NCBI GenBank assembly: GCA_036744005.1 | Contig: DAINOJ010000006.1 | Location: 1 to 64,000, forward strand | Source of the DNA: CALCNS01 sp937897315 | GTDB lineage: Bacteria; Bacillota; JAAYKD01 | Direction: 5' to 3' | Length of the DNA: 64,000 bases | Shown here: positions 56,787-64,000 of the stretch, piece after piece | How the letters are laid out: every line of letters starts with the position of its first letter | How positions within the stretch are numbered: the stretch's first letter is position 1 | Notes under the pieces: model-generated | What the model was told of the DNA's origin: nothing | Database searches by the model: none | Seen by the model: only the letters and a program-made list of their open reading frames with translations | Made by a program: the position numbers and the translations under genes

Positions 56787-57182
56787 ATGAAAATAATCGA
56801 ACGTATTGAACAACTCATGCAGAACAAACAAATCACTCAAGCGGAGTTCTCTAGAAGGATCGGGGTTCCGGTTTCTAGAGTAGCAAACTGGCGAAGAAAA
56901 GGCTCAACTCCTTCCGCAGATTTAATCCCGCGCATAGCAAGGGTATTAGGCGTAGATACGCACTATTTGTTGACCGGTGAGCAAATCGGCGGCAAGAACC
57001 TGATGTATGAATTAACAATTGACGAAGCAGATTTAATAGATGGATATCGAAAACTCAGTCGTACCTGGCAGAAAGTGGCAATTGGAGAGATTTACGAATT
57101 AGTCGGAGATACTGTTGAAGAATTAGAGGAAGAGGTTATTGAATTTGATTCAGAAGAATTAGATGAAGAACCGGAAGCCTAG
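56787..57182 (+). CDS. XRE/Cro-type helix-turn-helix regulator
   Basis: 131 aa. N-terminal HTH (MKIIERIEQLMQNKQITQAE, then a second helix EFSRRIGVPVSRVANWRRKG) and a C-terminal half that is helical and ends in a very acidic tail (EELEEEVIEFDSEELDEE). No ligand or partner recognised. The start is uncertain: ATG 56787 has no normally spaced ribosome site, and GTG 56760 and TTG 56751 are also in frame. It occupies the place of yqfA-yqfD between yqeY and phoH. Own promoter and terminator. Confidence 0.85.
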   Translation: MKIIERIEQLMQNKQITQAEFSRRIGVPVSRVANWRRKGSTPSADLIPRIARVLGVDTHYLLTGEQIGGKNLMYELTIDEADLIDGYRKLSRTWQKVAIGEIYELVGDTVEELEEEVIEFDSEELDEEPEA

Positions 57183-57185
57183 ACT

Positions 57186-57224
57186 GAACACCTTCTCAAC
57201 ATTGTGTAGAGAAGGTGTTCTTTT
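57186..57224 (+). terminator. Terminator of the XRE gene
   Basis: A perfect 12-bp stem GAACACCTTCTC/GAGAAGGTGTTC with an 11-nt loop, then TTTT. Confidence 0.82.
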
Positions 57225-57311
57225 ATCCATGCTACAGAGGGAGTAGGGAGGAAAAAAAGTTCAAATGTCGAAAAGCAATAAGATAATAAACTCACCGGAG
57301 GAGGAGCCGTA

Positions 57312-58349
57312 TTGTCAAACAAATTAGATCGCCTTATGGTTTTCAGAGACCCAAAAGAAACCATGGCCATTTGCGGTTATCACGATGAACATTTGAGAAT
57401 TATCTCTGAGCTATTGGGCATAGAATTTTTTCCACAAGGAAATCAGCTCCACATTCGTGGGGAAGAAGAAAAGGTCCTATTATGCGAATCGTTTCTGAAA
57501 CAATTGCTTAGCTTTCTCAGGCAAGGCATTGTTATTGGTTCAAGGGAAGTGACATACGGAGCAAAATTAGTTGCTCAGGGACAGTTGGAACAGTTAACAA
57601 ACCTATTTAGTGATGTCATCGTCACAACAATGCGGGGGAAACAGATCCGTCCTAAGACCATAGGGCAAAAAGAGTATCTGGATACCATTCGAAAAAATGA
57701 TATTGTGTTTGGAATTGGTCCAGCGGGAACAGGTAAGACGTATCTCGCTATGGCTGCTGCCGTGGCCGCTCTGAAAGAGAAGCAAGTGCAAAGACTTGTA
57801 TTATGTCGTCCAGCAGTGGAAGCTGGGGAGCGGTTAGGATTTCTACCAGGAGACTTACAAGAGAAGGTCGATCCCTATCTAAGACCACTTTATGATGCTT
57901 TATATGACATGGTGGGGTTAGAGAATTTTCAGCGTTATCAGGAAAAAGGAATCATCGAAGTTGCACCTTTAGCATATATGCGTGGAAGAACTTTGGATGA
58001 TGCATTTATTATTTTAGATGAAGCCCAGAACACAACCCTAGATCAAATGAAGATGTTTTTGACTCGACTGGGCTTTGGTTCGAAAGCGGTAATTACAGGA
58101 GATGTGACTCAAGTAGATTTGGCCAAATCAACCGATAGTGGCCTGATATTAGTTCAACAAGTACTAAATAAGGTTCCAGAAATTGGCTTTGTTTATTTGT
58201 CAGAGCATGATGTTGTGCGCCACCGCTTGGTTCAAAGGGTTATTCAAGCTTTTGAGCAATACCAACATACCAATCACGAAACGAAGGGGGGAGAAGCGCT
58301 TGCTGCCCAAAAAGGGAGAGAAAGCTTTGCCGCTCACGAACCTAAGTAG
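57312..58349 (+). CDS. PhoH family ATPase
   Basis: 345 aa. N-terminal KH-like domain, then the PhoH ATPase: GPAGTGKTYLA (Walker A, about 137-147), LCRPAVEAGERLGFLPGD, FIILDEAQNTT (Walker B) and GDVTQ. Likely RNA related. TTG start with GGAGGAG 5 nt upstream. Its last 50 nt overlap pgpH. Place and sequence match PhoH upstream of yqfF in Bacillus; yqfC and yqfD, usually just before it, are absent. Confidence 0.92.
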   Translation: MSNKLDRLMVFRDPKETMAICGYHDEHLRIISELLGIEFFPQGNQLHIRGEEEKVLLCESFLKQLLSFLRQGIVIGSREVTYGAKLVAQGQLEQLTNLFSDVIVTTMRGKQIRPKTIGQKEYLDTIRKNDIVFGIGPAGTGKTYLAMAAAVAALKEKQVQRLVLCRPAVEAGERLGFLPGDLQEKVDPYLRPLYDALYDMVGLENFQRYQEKGIIEVAPLAYMRGRTLDDAFIILDEAQNTTLDQMKMFLTRLGFGSKAVITGDVTQVDLAKSTDSGLILVQQVLNKVPEIGFVYLSEHDVVRHRLVQRVIQAFEQYQHTNHETKGGEALAAQKGRESFAAHEPK

Positions 58350-60408
58350 ATTCAAAATAAGCACACAGTTAGCCGAGTTGCTGATTGCCATCTTAACTTG
58401 GGTGCTTTTGGTAGCCATCATATCTCCCAGCATTTTACCGAAAACCGTGCAATTAGAGTTGGGTCAGCCCAGCCATCTTGATATTGTAGCATCTAAGACA
58501 ATAACGGATCAGCTTACTACCGAATCGCTTCAAAAAAAGGCGATGGACAATGTTCCGACTATATGGGAAGTAAATAACTCTATCCAAGCCGAATCCAAGG
58601 TACAACTGGATCAACTGTTAAATACTTTGCTAACAGCTAAAGACTTGAGGATATCTGACCCGTCAAGGGTAGAGGGTTATTTGGAGGAAAACATTCCTGA
58701 ACAATATCGTTATCTCTCATTTGAAGATAAAGAGACGTTATTATCCATGAATAAGGAAGCATTGGCGGAAGAGCTGGGTATCGTTGCGAGAGTTCTTACT
58801 GAAATCTATGATCGAGGAGTAAAATCAGCCGACGTACAACAAGCAAAGAATCAAGCTTTGACCATGCTGACAGAGCAATTACCAAACACATGGCATTTAA
58901 ATCTATGGTTTAACATCTTTGAACATGGTTTGCTAGTCAACGTGAATCCGAATCTAGAAGCGACCAATCGCGAAAAGGAAAATGCACGAAGTAAAGTAGA
59001 AGCTGTGATGATTCTGAAAGGACAGAATATTATTCGCACGGGACAAATCGTTACTGAACATCATTTGAGATTGTTAGATGACCTAGGTATGCTCGATTCG
59101 GAAACGGATTGGACCATGATTATTTCGAGTGCAGGGTTGGTTTTCTTGTTGCTCTTCATATTCGCTCTTTATCTTTATCAAACACACAAGGAATTATTGT
59201 ATCAGCCACGTTTGCTCTTATGTATTTCTTTAGTGGTTATTGTGACTTTATTGTTGGGACGAGGAATGATGACTGTTCTGCCAGTGGTTTTGATCCCGGT
59301 TGCAGCTGCGGTTTTAATCTTAGCCATTTTATACGATGAACATTTAGCATTAAGTGCAGGGGTACTATTGAGTATTTTGGCTGCCTTAATGGCTAATTTT
59401 GATATACAAGCATTCTTAACTTTCTTGGTGACAAGCTGGGTGGCTGTTTTGGGAGCAGATCAAATTCATCAACGAACAGAATTAATTAAAAAGGGTGTTT
59501 GGGTCGGTCTAACCGGAATCGTTAGCATTGCGACTGTAAGTATGATTAATTCTGGGTTCACCCAATCGCTGATTTATCAATCATTATGGGGGGCATTATT
59601 AGGGTTAATTTCCGGTGTTCTAGCCCTAGGTATCTTACCATTTTTAGAAATGGGGTTTCGAATTTTAACTCCTTTGAAGCTGATTGAAATAGCCAACCCC
59701 AATCATCCTTTGATGAAAAGACTGCTTATGGAAGCACCTGGTACATACCAACATAGTATGTCGGTGGCGAATTTAGCAGAAGGTGCTGCAGAAGCCATCG
59801 GAGCAGATGCTCTCTTGGTTCGTGCAGGAGCGTTCTTTCATGATGTCGGCAAGATCAAGAGGCCCATGTATTTTACAGAAAACCAATCTCAATGGGATAA
59901 TCCACACGAGGGCATACCCCCTCAATTGTCAGCGAACATCATCATTTCCCATATCCGAGAAGGACTGGAATTAGCAAGAGAATACCAATTACCACAAGAG
60001 ATTTATGAGTTTATTGCAACACATCAAGGAACAATGCGCGCGGGTCATTTTTATAATTTGGCGAAAGAACAAAGTGGTGAACAGAATATCAATCAAGATG
60101 ATTACACGTATCCGGGACCGATTCCCATTAGCAAAGAAGCATCCATTTTAATGCTTGCAGATTGCAGTGAGGCGGCTGTTCGATCGATGCCGGAGCCAAG
60201 TCAAGAGAAAATTTCTGAAATGGTATCAAAACTAGTTCGCACCAGAGTAACCAATGGTCAACTCGATCATTCTGCTTTGAGCATGAGAGAAATCACTGCT
60301 GTTGAACATAGCTTAGTCAAGAGGTTGACTAGTATGTACCATAAGCGAATTCAATATCGTGCTACTCCCGAAGAGATGATGCGTGAAACCGGAAAGAAGA
60401 GTGAGTGA
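58300..60408 (+). CDS. pgpH: 7TM-HD cyclic-di-AMP phosphodiesterase PgpH (YqfF)
   Basis: 702 aa, as in Bacillus. One N-terminal membrane helix, a large extracellular domain (about 50-265), a bundle of seven helices (about 270-470), and a cytosolic HD domain with HDVGKIKRP (about 512-520) and downstream His residues (ISHIREG, IATHQG). The HD domain cleaves c-di-AMP. TTG start at 58300 with AAGGGGGGAG 6 nt upstream, inside phoH. Overlaps ybeY by one base. Acts with DarA in the same signalling pathway. Confidence 0.93.
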   Translation: MLPKKGEKALPLTNLSRFKISTQLAELLIAILTWVLLVAIISPSILPKTVQLELGQPSHLDIVASKTITDQLTTESLQKKAMDNVPTIWEVNNSIQAESKVQLDQLLNTLLTAKDLRISDPSRVEGYLEENIPEQYRYLSFEDKETLLSMNKEALAEELGIVARVLTEIYDRGVKSADVQQAKNQALTMLTEQLPNTWHLNLWFNIFEHGLLVNVNPNLEATNREKENARSKVEAVMILKGQNIIRTGQIVTEHHLRLLDDLGMLDSETDWTMIISSAGLVFLLLFIFALYLYQTHKELLYQPRLLLCISLVVIVTLLLGRGMMTVLPVVLIPVAAAVLILAILYDEHLALSAGVLLSILAALMANFDIQAFLTFLVTSWVAVLGADQIHQRTELIKKGVWVGLTGIVSIATVSMINSGFTQSLIYQSLWGALLGLISGVLALGILPFLEMGFRILTPLKLIEIANPNHPLMKRLLMEAPGTYQHSMSVANLAEGAAEAIGADALLVRAGAFFHDVGKIKRPMYFTENQSQWDNPHEGIPPQLSANIIISHIREGLELAREYQLPQEIYEFIATHQGTMRAGHFYNLAKEQSGEQNINQDDYTYPGPIPISKEASILMLADCSEAAVRSMPEPSQEKISEMVSKLVRTRVTNGQLDHSALSMREITAVEHSLVKRLTSMYHKRIQYRATPEEMMRETGKKSE

Positions 60409-60893
60409 TGATATATCTGGAGAATCAGCAAACAAAGTTCACGATAACAGAGCAAATGGAAGAATTAATACATCGGATCGTTGAAGAGACGCTTCGACAA
60501 GAAGATGTTCAGGATGAGGTTGAAATGTCTGTTGTGCTTGTGGATGAAGAGCAAATCCAACAGTTGAATTTAGAATATCGTGGATTCAATAAGCCCACTG
60601 ATGTGTTATCCTTTGCTCAAGAAGACGGAGAGGAAATGTTTCCTGAAATCGACGAGATCCCGTTCCGCCTGTTAGGTGATATTGTGATTGCTGTCGATAT
60701 TGCAAACGAACAAGCCAACAGGTATCAGCATTCTTTGGAACGAGAAATGGCTTTTTTAACTGCACACGGGGTTTTGCATTTATTAGGCTATGATCATGGA
60801 GACGAGGAAGACGATGAAGAATTGGCGAGTATGTTGGAAATTCAAGAAATCGTTTTAAACAAATTAGGCTTACCTAGACAAGCCACATCATAA
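60408..60893 (+). CDS. ybeY: rRNA maturation endoribonuclease YbeY
   Basis: 161 aa. The zinc motif HGVLHLLGYDH (H-x3-H-x5-H) is intact, and the conserved NKPTDVLSF lies upstream. Needed for 16S rRNA 3' maturation and ribosome quality control. The ATG overlaps the pgpH stop (TGATG); a GTG at 60405 is in frame. The dgkA and cdd genes that commonly follow are missing; era is 9 nt away. Confidence 0.94.
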   Translation: MIYLENQQTKFTITEQMEELIHRIVEETLRQEDVQDEVEMSVVLVDEEQIQQLNLEYRGFNKPTDVLSFAQEDGEEMFPEIDEIPFRLLGDIVIAVDIANEQANRYQHSLEREMAFLTAHGVLHLLGYDHGDEEDDEELASMLEIQEIVLNKLGLPRQATS

Positions 60894-60902
60894 GGAGAGA
60901 CT

Positions 60903-61808
60903 ATGGCAAAAGACAAACAATATCGTTCTGGTTTCGTCAGTATTATTGGTAGACCCAATGTGGGAAAGTCCACCTTGTTGAATCAAATGATGGGTGAGAA
61001 GCTGTCCATTGTATCGGATAAACCACAAACTACCAGAAATCGAATCCAATGTATTCTCAGTACAGAGCAAGGTCAAGCGATTTTCCTTGATACACCCGGA
61101 ATTCATAAACCACAGAATCAACTGGGTGAGCGTATGAATCAATACGCCATCGATACTTTGTCTGAAGTAGATTTAATTCTTTATGTCGTAACGGCTGAAA
61201 GCCCAAACGTGGGTGCTGGTGATCAAAGAATACAACAGTTACTTAGCCAGACCCAGACCCCAATTTTTTTAATCATTAACAAAAAGGATTTACTATCAGG
61301 TGAAGTTCACCTAGAGCAAATGGTGAAGCAGTACAGCAAAGGATTATCAATTGTTCGCACTTTCGTCATATCGGCCTTGCAAGGAGAGGACACCCAAGCT
61401 TTACTGAACGAGATCTTTCTGCACTTGCCAGAGGGGCCGCAGTATTATCCGGATGACATGATCATAGATCACCCCGAACGCTTTTTAGCAGCAGAATTAA
61501 TTCGTGAAAAAGCTTTGCAATTAACACGAGATGAGATTCCACACTCTGTAGCTGTAGATGTGGAGAGCATGAAAGAAAAAGAGGATATGATCATCATAGA
61601 AGCAACCTTGTATGTAGAAAGAGAGTCACAAAAAGGAATTGTGATTGGAGCAAAGGGTACTATGTTGAAGGAGATTGGAAGTTTAGCCCGAACTGACTTG
61701 GAAAAACTATTAGGTTCTAAAGTATATTTGACTCTTTGGGTGAAAGCACGCAAAGACTGGCGCGACAGTGAAGGGTTTCTAAAACAATTGGGATACAGAA
61801 AAGAGTAA
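60903..61808 (+). CDS. era: GTPase Era
   Basis: 301 aa. G1 GRPNVGKS, G2 region TTRN, G3 DTPG and G4 NKKD; then a KH domain with VIGAKGTMLKEIG. Binds the 16S rRNA 3' end in 30S assembly. AAGGAG precedes the ATG by 6 nt. recO follows after 4 nt. Confidence 0.97.
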   Translation: MAKDKQYRSGFVSIIGRPNVGKSTLLNQMMGEKLSIVSDKPQTTRNRIQCILSTEQGQAIFLDTPGIHKPQNQLGERMNQYAIDTLSEVDLILYVVTAESPNVGAGDQRIQQLLSQTQTPIFLIINKKDLLSGEVHLEQMVKQYSKGLSIVRTFVISALQGEDTQALLNEIFLHLPEGPQYYPDDMIIDHPERFLAAELIREKALQLTRDEIPHSVAVDVESMKEKEDMIIIEATLYVERESQKGIVIGAKGTMLKEIGSLARTDLEKLLGSKVYLTLWVKARKDWRDSEGFLKQLGYRKE

Positions 61809-61812
61809 CGAC

Positions 61813-62574
61813 ATGTCGGTTTACAATACACAAGCAGTAGTTTTGAGTTCTAAATCCTTTGGGGAAGCCGATCGAATATTGACTTTATTAACCTATGAGA
61901 GAGGTAAAATCAGAGTAATCGCCAGGGGCTCAAGGCGACCTAAGAATCGATTAGCTGCTATTGTTCAACCGTTATCTCATATTGAAGCCCAGATTTTAGA
62001 AGGTCAGCAGCTGGATACCCTCAATCAAGGACAACTCATAAATTCCTTTCGCTTTTTAAGGGAAGACTTGGACAAAATGTCTCATGCTTTGTATTTAAGT
62101 GAACTATTTGAGAGCGCTACAGAAGGTGCAACAGAGTTGCGAGACTATTTTATTCTGCTTCTTACTGCGTTAGAATTGTTACAAAGTTTTGAAAATTTAA
62201 GCCTTACTCGTATTTTTATTGAGGTGAAGCTTATTCTTTTGCAGGGATATGCCCCAAGTTTGTCGAATTGTTATCAGTGTAATCAACCAATGCAAATACC
62301 TATAACTACTGAATGGTTTTTTGATGCAGAAGATGGTGGAATTCGTTGCGAGAAGTGTCAACATACCCAAACTGCCATTGCACTTAATTCTGCGACCGTT
62401 TCGTTTTGGCTATCTCTTATACGACAAGACAGCCGTTGGTTGATTCGACAAATTCCGGATGAGCAGGTCATGCAACAAATGAGGAAGATTCTTAATGCGT
62501 CAATTCAGGTGGCTTTTGGTAGTCTCCCCAAGTCGGCAACGTTTTTACAAACCTTGAAAAATCTTAGTGAGTAA
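61813..62574 (+). CDS. recO: DNA repair protein RecO
   Basis: 253 aa. N-terminal OB fold (TQAVVLSSKSFGEADRILTLLT), helical middle, and a zinc site CYQC ... CEKC (about 155-188). Loads RecA with RecR (35 kb here). There is no obvious ribosome site; translation is probably coupled to era. Confidence 0.93.
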   Translation: MSVYNTQAVVLSSKSFGEADRILTLLTYERGKIRVIARGSRRPKNRLAAIVQPLSHIEAQILEGQQLDTLNQGQLINSFRFLREDLDKMSHALYLSELFESATEGATELRDYFILLLTALELLQSFENLSLTRIFIEVKLILLQGYAPSLSNCYQCNQPMQIPITTEWFFDAEDGGIRCEKCQHTQTAIALNSATVSFWLSLIRQDSRWLIRQIPDEQVMQQMRKILNASIQVAFGSLPKSATFLQTLKNLSE

Positions 62575-62596
62575 ATGAAAGTAGGAGGAATGGAAC

Positions 62597-63151
62597 ATGG
62601 AAGAATTAAAACGGCAAGAGATTACTTTGGAGAAAATCGATATGGTTCGTCAAAGAATGAATGTCAGTTATAAAGACGCACGGGAAGCACTTGAGACAAG
62701 CGGAGGCGACTTAATCGGGGCTTTAGTTCATTTGGAAGAAAGAAGCAAAGCCCAAAAAACAGAACATGTAGAGAAAGTGGCTGCAGTATCGGAACAATGG
62801 AAAGAGGAGATTGTCACCAAAGGTGGAGATCTCATCGAGAAAGTAAAAGCATTGATAGCGGAAGGCAATGCAACAAAAATTCGAATCAAACAAGGCGATA
62901 AGTTAATCATGGAGATTCCCGTCCTGTTTGGTACTGCAGGGGTAATCCTCTTACCGCAGCTGGCTGCGATTGGCGCAATTGCCGCATTGTTTGCACAAGT
63001 GACCATTGAAGTTCACAGAAATGGTCAAGCGAATCAAGCCAATCTAAAGAATGAATCGGAAGAAGTGAAGCAGGATTGTTGTGGAGAGTGCTCGGAAACA
63101 AAGAGCGAGCAACCGTGCTGTGAAGACTGTGAGGAAGAGAAACCAGAATAA
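62597..63151 (+). CDS. DUF4342 protein with UBA-like N-terminus and Cys-rich tail
   Basis: 184 aa. Residues 8-50 form a UBA-like helix bundle (VSYKDAREALETSGGDLIGALVHLEE); 70-145 match the DUF4342 domain (KGGDLIEKVKALIAEGNATKIRIK) with a hydrophobic segment. The last 30 residues are acidic and carry six Cys (DCCGEC, PCCEDC), which could bind metal. No function is known. Clear SD GTAGGAGG upstream. Sits 22 nt after recO and may belong to its operon. Confidence 0.8.
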   Translation: MEELKRQEITLEKIDMVRQRMNVSYKDAREALETSGGDLIGALVHLEERSKAQKTEHVEKVAAVSEQWKEEIVTKGGDLIEKVKALIAEGNATKIRIKQGDKLIMEIPVLFGTAGVILLPQLAAIGAIAALFAQVTIEVHRNGQANQANLKNESEEVKQDCCGECSETKSEQPCCEDCEEEKPE

Positions 63152-63160
63152 ATTATGAGA

Positions 63161-63193
63161 ATAAGAAGAAGCAGCAGAACTGCTTCTTCTTAT
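63161..63193 (+). terminator. Hairpin after the DUF4342 gene
   Basis: A perfect 14-bp stem ATAAGAAGAAGCAG/CTGCTTCTTCTTAT with a 5-nt loop. The right arm is T rich but no T run follows. Confidence 0.6.
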
Positions 63194-63306
63194 GTACAGA
63201 AAATTTGCCGTCAAATGGAGCAATGTATGATGAAAATTCAGAAGGAGTCAAACAATGTGATGTATAATTTAGTATTGTATCATATTGATTGAAGGAGAGG
63301 TGTGCG

Positions 63307-63954
63307 ATGAAGTTGACGGAAAGGCAAGATCGTCTTGTCAGCTTATTACGCAATGAAGGACCTTTAACTGCCGAGGAAATTGCGCTTCGGATGGAAATGA
63401 AAAAAACAACCCTGCGTCCAGATCTAACTTTTTTAGTTCGATCTGGTATTTTGAGTGCCAAACCAAAGGTTGGGTATTATTTTGATGGCATGTCAAGTCC
63501 TACAAGTCAAAGAAACTTTACCACTATGCGTGTTAGGGATGTGATTGGACCAGCACAAATTGTTAGAGAGAGTAGCAATGTGTACGATGCTGTAGTCACA
63601 TTATTTCTAGAAGATGTGGAAACGTTGTTTGTAGTCAATGAATCGGATCATTTAGTTGGTGCTATCTCGAGAAAAGATCTGTTGAAAGCAACCATAGGGG
63701 GAGCTGATTTAAACAAATTACCGATTGGAATGGTAATGACACGAGCCAATCATTTGATTACAGTATTTGAAGATGACCCGCTCTCACTGGCTGTAGACAG
63801 GCTCATTGAATTTGAAGTGGATGCCATTCCGGTCGTACGGCAAGCGGAAAAGAGTTCGAAACGTGCAGTATTTGTGGTTGGTGCGATCAGCAAAACGACG
63901 ATTACAGGTTTGTTTCTAGAACAATGGTCAACCGATGAACAAGGACTGGTTTGA
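63307..63954 (+). CDS. CcpN/YqzB-like HTH-CBS regulator
   Basis: 215 aa. N-terminal winged helix (MKLTERQDRLVSLLRNEGPL ... TTLRPDLTFLVRSGIL) and two CBS domains (about 75-205) for nucleotide sensing. Matches CcpN, which represses gluconeogenic genes in Bacillus, and lies upstream of ppsR in many Bacillota. The start at 63307 has GGAGAGG before it; ATG 63289 has none. Probably cotranscribed with the next gene. Confidence 0.9.
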   Translation: MKLTERQDRLVSLLRNEGPLTAEEIALRMEMKKTTLRPDLTFLVRSGILSAKPKVGYYFDGMSSPTSQRNFTTMRVRDVIGPAQIVRESSNVYDAVVTLFLEDVETLFVVNESDHLVGAISRKDLLKATIGGADLNKLPIGMVMTRANHLITVFEDDPLSLAVDRLIEFEVDAIPVVRQAEKSSKRAVFVVGAISKTTITGLFLEQWSTDEQGLV

Positions 63955-63968
63955 TTGGAGGAATGGAA

Positions 63969-64000
63969 ATGGCGCGCACTGACGGTAAACTCATCTATAT
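63969..64000 (+). CDS. Start of a probable PpsR-type kinase/phosphorylase (partial)
   Basis: Only ten codons are inside the window (MARTDGKLIY). The ATG has GGAGG 7 nt upstream. The KLIYI-like start and position after ccpN fit PpsR/YqfL, the kinase-pyrophosphorylase that controls PEP synthase or pyruvate phosphate dikinase. This rests mostly on gene order. Confidence 0.45.
   Translation, partial: MARTDGKLIY

Noticed and set aside
1..64000. CRISPR arrays, prophage, insertion sequences, toxin-antitoxin pairs, tRNA and rRNA genes
   Set aside because: Looked for on both strands by repeats, transposase or integrase motifs and conserved RNA features; none seen.

Overview
The window is an ordinary stretch of chromosome from a low-GC Gram-positive bacterium (Bacillota). 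Evidence: TTGACA/TATAAT promoters with 17-bp spacers, strong GGAGG ribosome sites, a Met T-box leader, a large SRP RNA with an Alu domain, AbrB, Rex, RNase M5, DarA, PgpH, RicT and a CtsR-like operator. The metabolic genes (formate-THF ligase, cyclohydrolase, indolepyruvate:ferredoxin oxidoreductase, 4Fe-4S fumarase, Rex, several peptidases) suggest an anaerobe that ferments peptides and amino acids. The genus cannot be read from the sequence. I found no prophage, insertion sequence, CRISPR array, tRNA or rRNA.

Layout. 0-3 kb: RseC-like membrane protein, YugP-type Zn protease and a PLP decarboxylase. 3-12 kb: one-carbon/peptidase region, with M28 peptidase and folD on the minus strand, an M20 homologue with fhs and fchA on the plus strand, and a large M14 carboxypeptidase on minus. 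12-20 kb: an unknown protein, MATE exporter, HelD, pyrimidine-nucleoside phosphorylase, a Tic20-like membrane protein and glutamine synthetase. 20.6-25.1 kb: exopolysaccharide control operon (sugar dehydratase, Wzz, BY-kinase, PHP phosphatase). 25-31 kb: iorAB, a lactate-racemase homologue, DinG-type helicase and a stand-alone flavokinase. 31.5 kb: SRP RNA.

From 33 kb almost everything is on plus. 33-53 kb is the conserved replication/translation block (dnaX-ybaB-recR ... darA-yaaR-holB-ricT-trmN6-rsmI ... abrB, metG-tatD-rnmV-rsmA), interrupted at 36-41 kb by GNAT, clpP, a SagB-like oxidoreductase, fumarase and an R3H ATPase. 53-64 kb runs rex-murE-hinT into a second conserved block (rpsU-yqeY-xre-phoH-pgpH-ybeY-era-recO-DUF4342-ccpN-ppsR).

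How the genes work together. Peptidases feed amino acids to IorAB and C1-folate enzymes. Fhs, FchA and FolD form the complete formyl-THF to methylene-THF route. FolD here has Glu where the cyclohydrolase Gln is normally found, so FchA may carry that step. DarA (c-di-AMP sensor) and PgpH (c-di-AMP phosphodiesterase) represent one signalling system; Rex, CcpN and PpsR represent redox and PEP/pyruvate control.

I do not see a clearly new multi-gene system. The observations most worth a second look are the M20 homologue lacking its general-base Glu, the altered FolD, the MurE with DDPH in place of DNPR, the palindrome between the ribosome site and start of the XRE regulator, the nested hairpin before holB, and two conserved blocks that lack their usual embedded sporulation genes. 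Many start codons are TTG. All starts were chosen by ribosome-site spacing and should be read as predictions.
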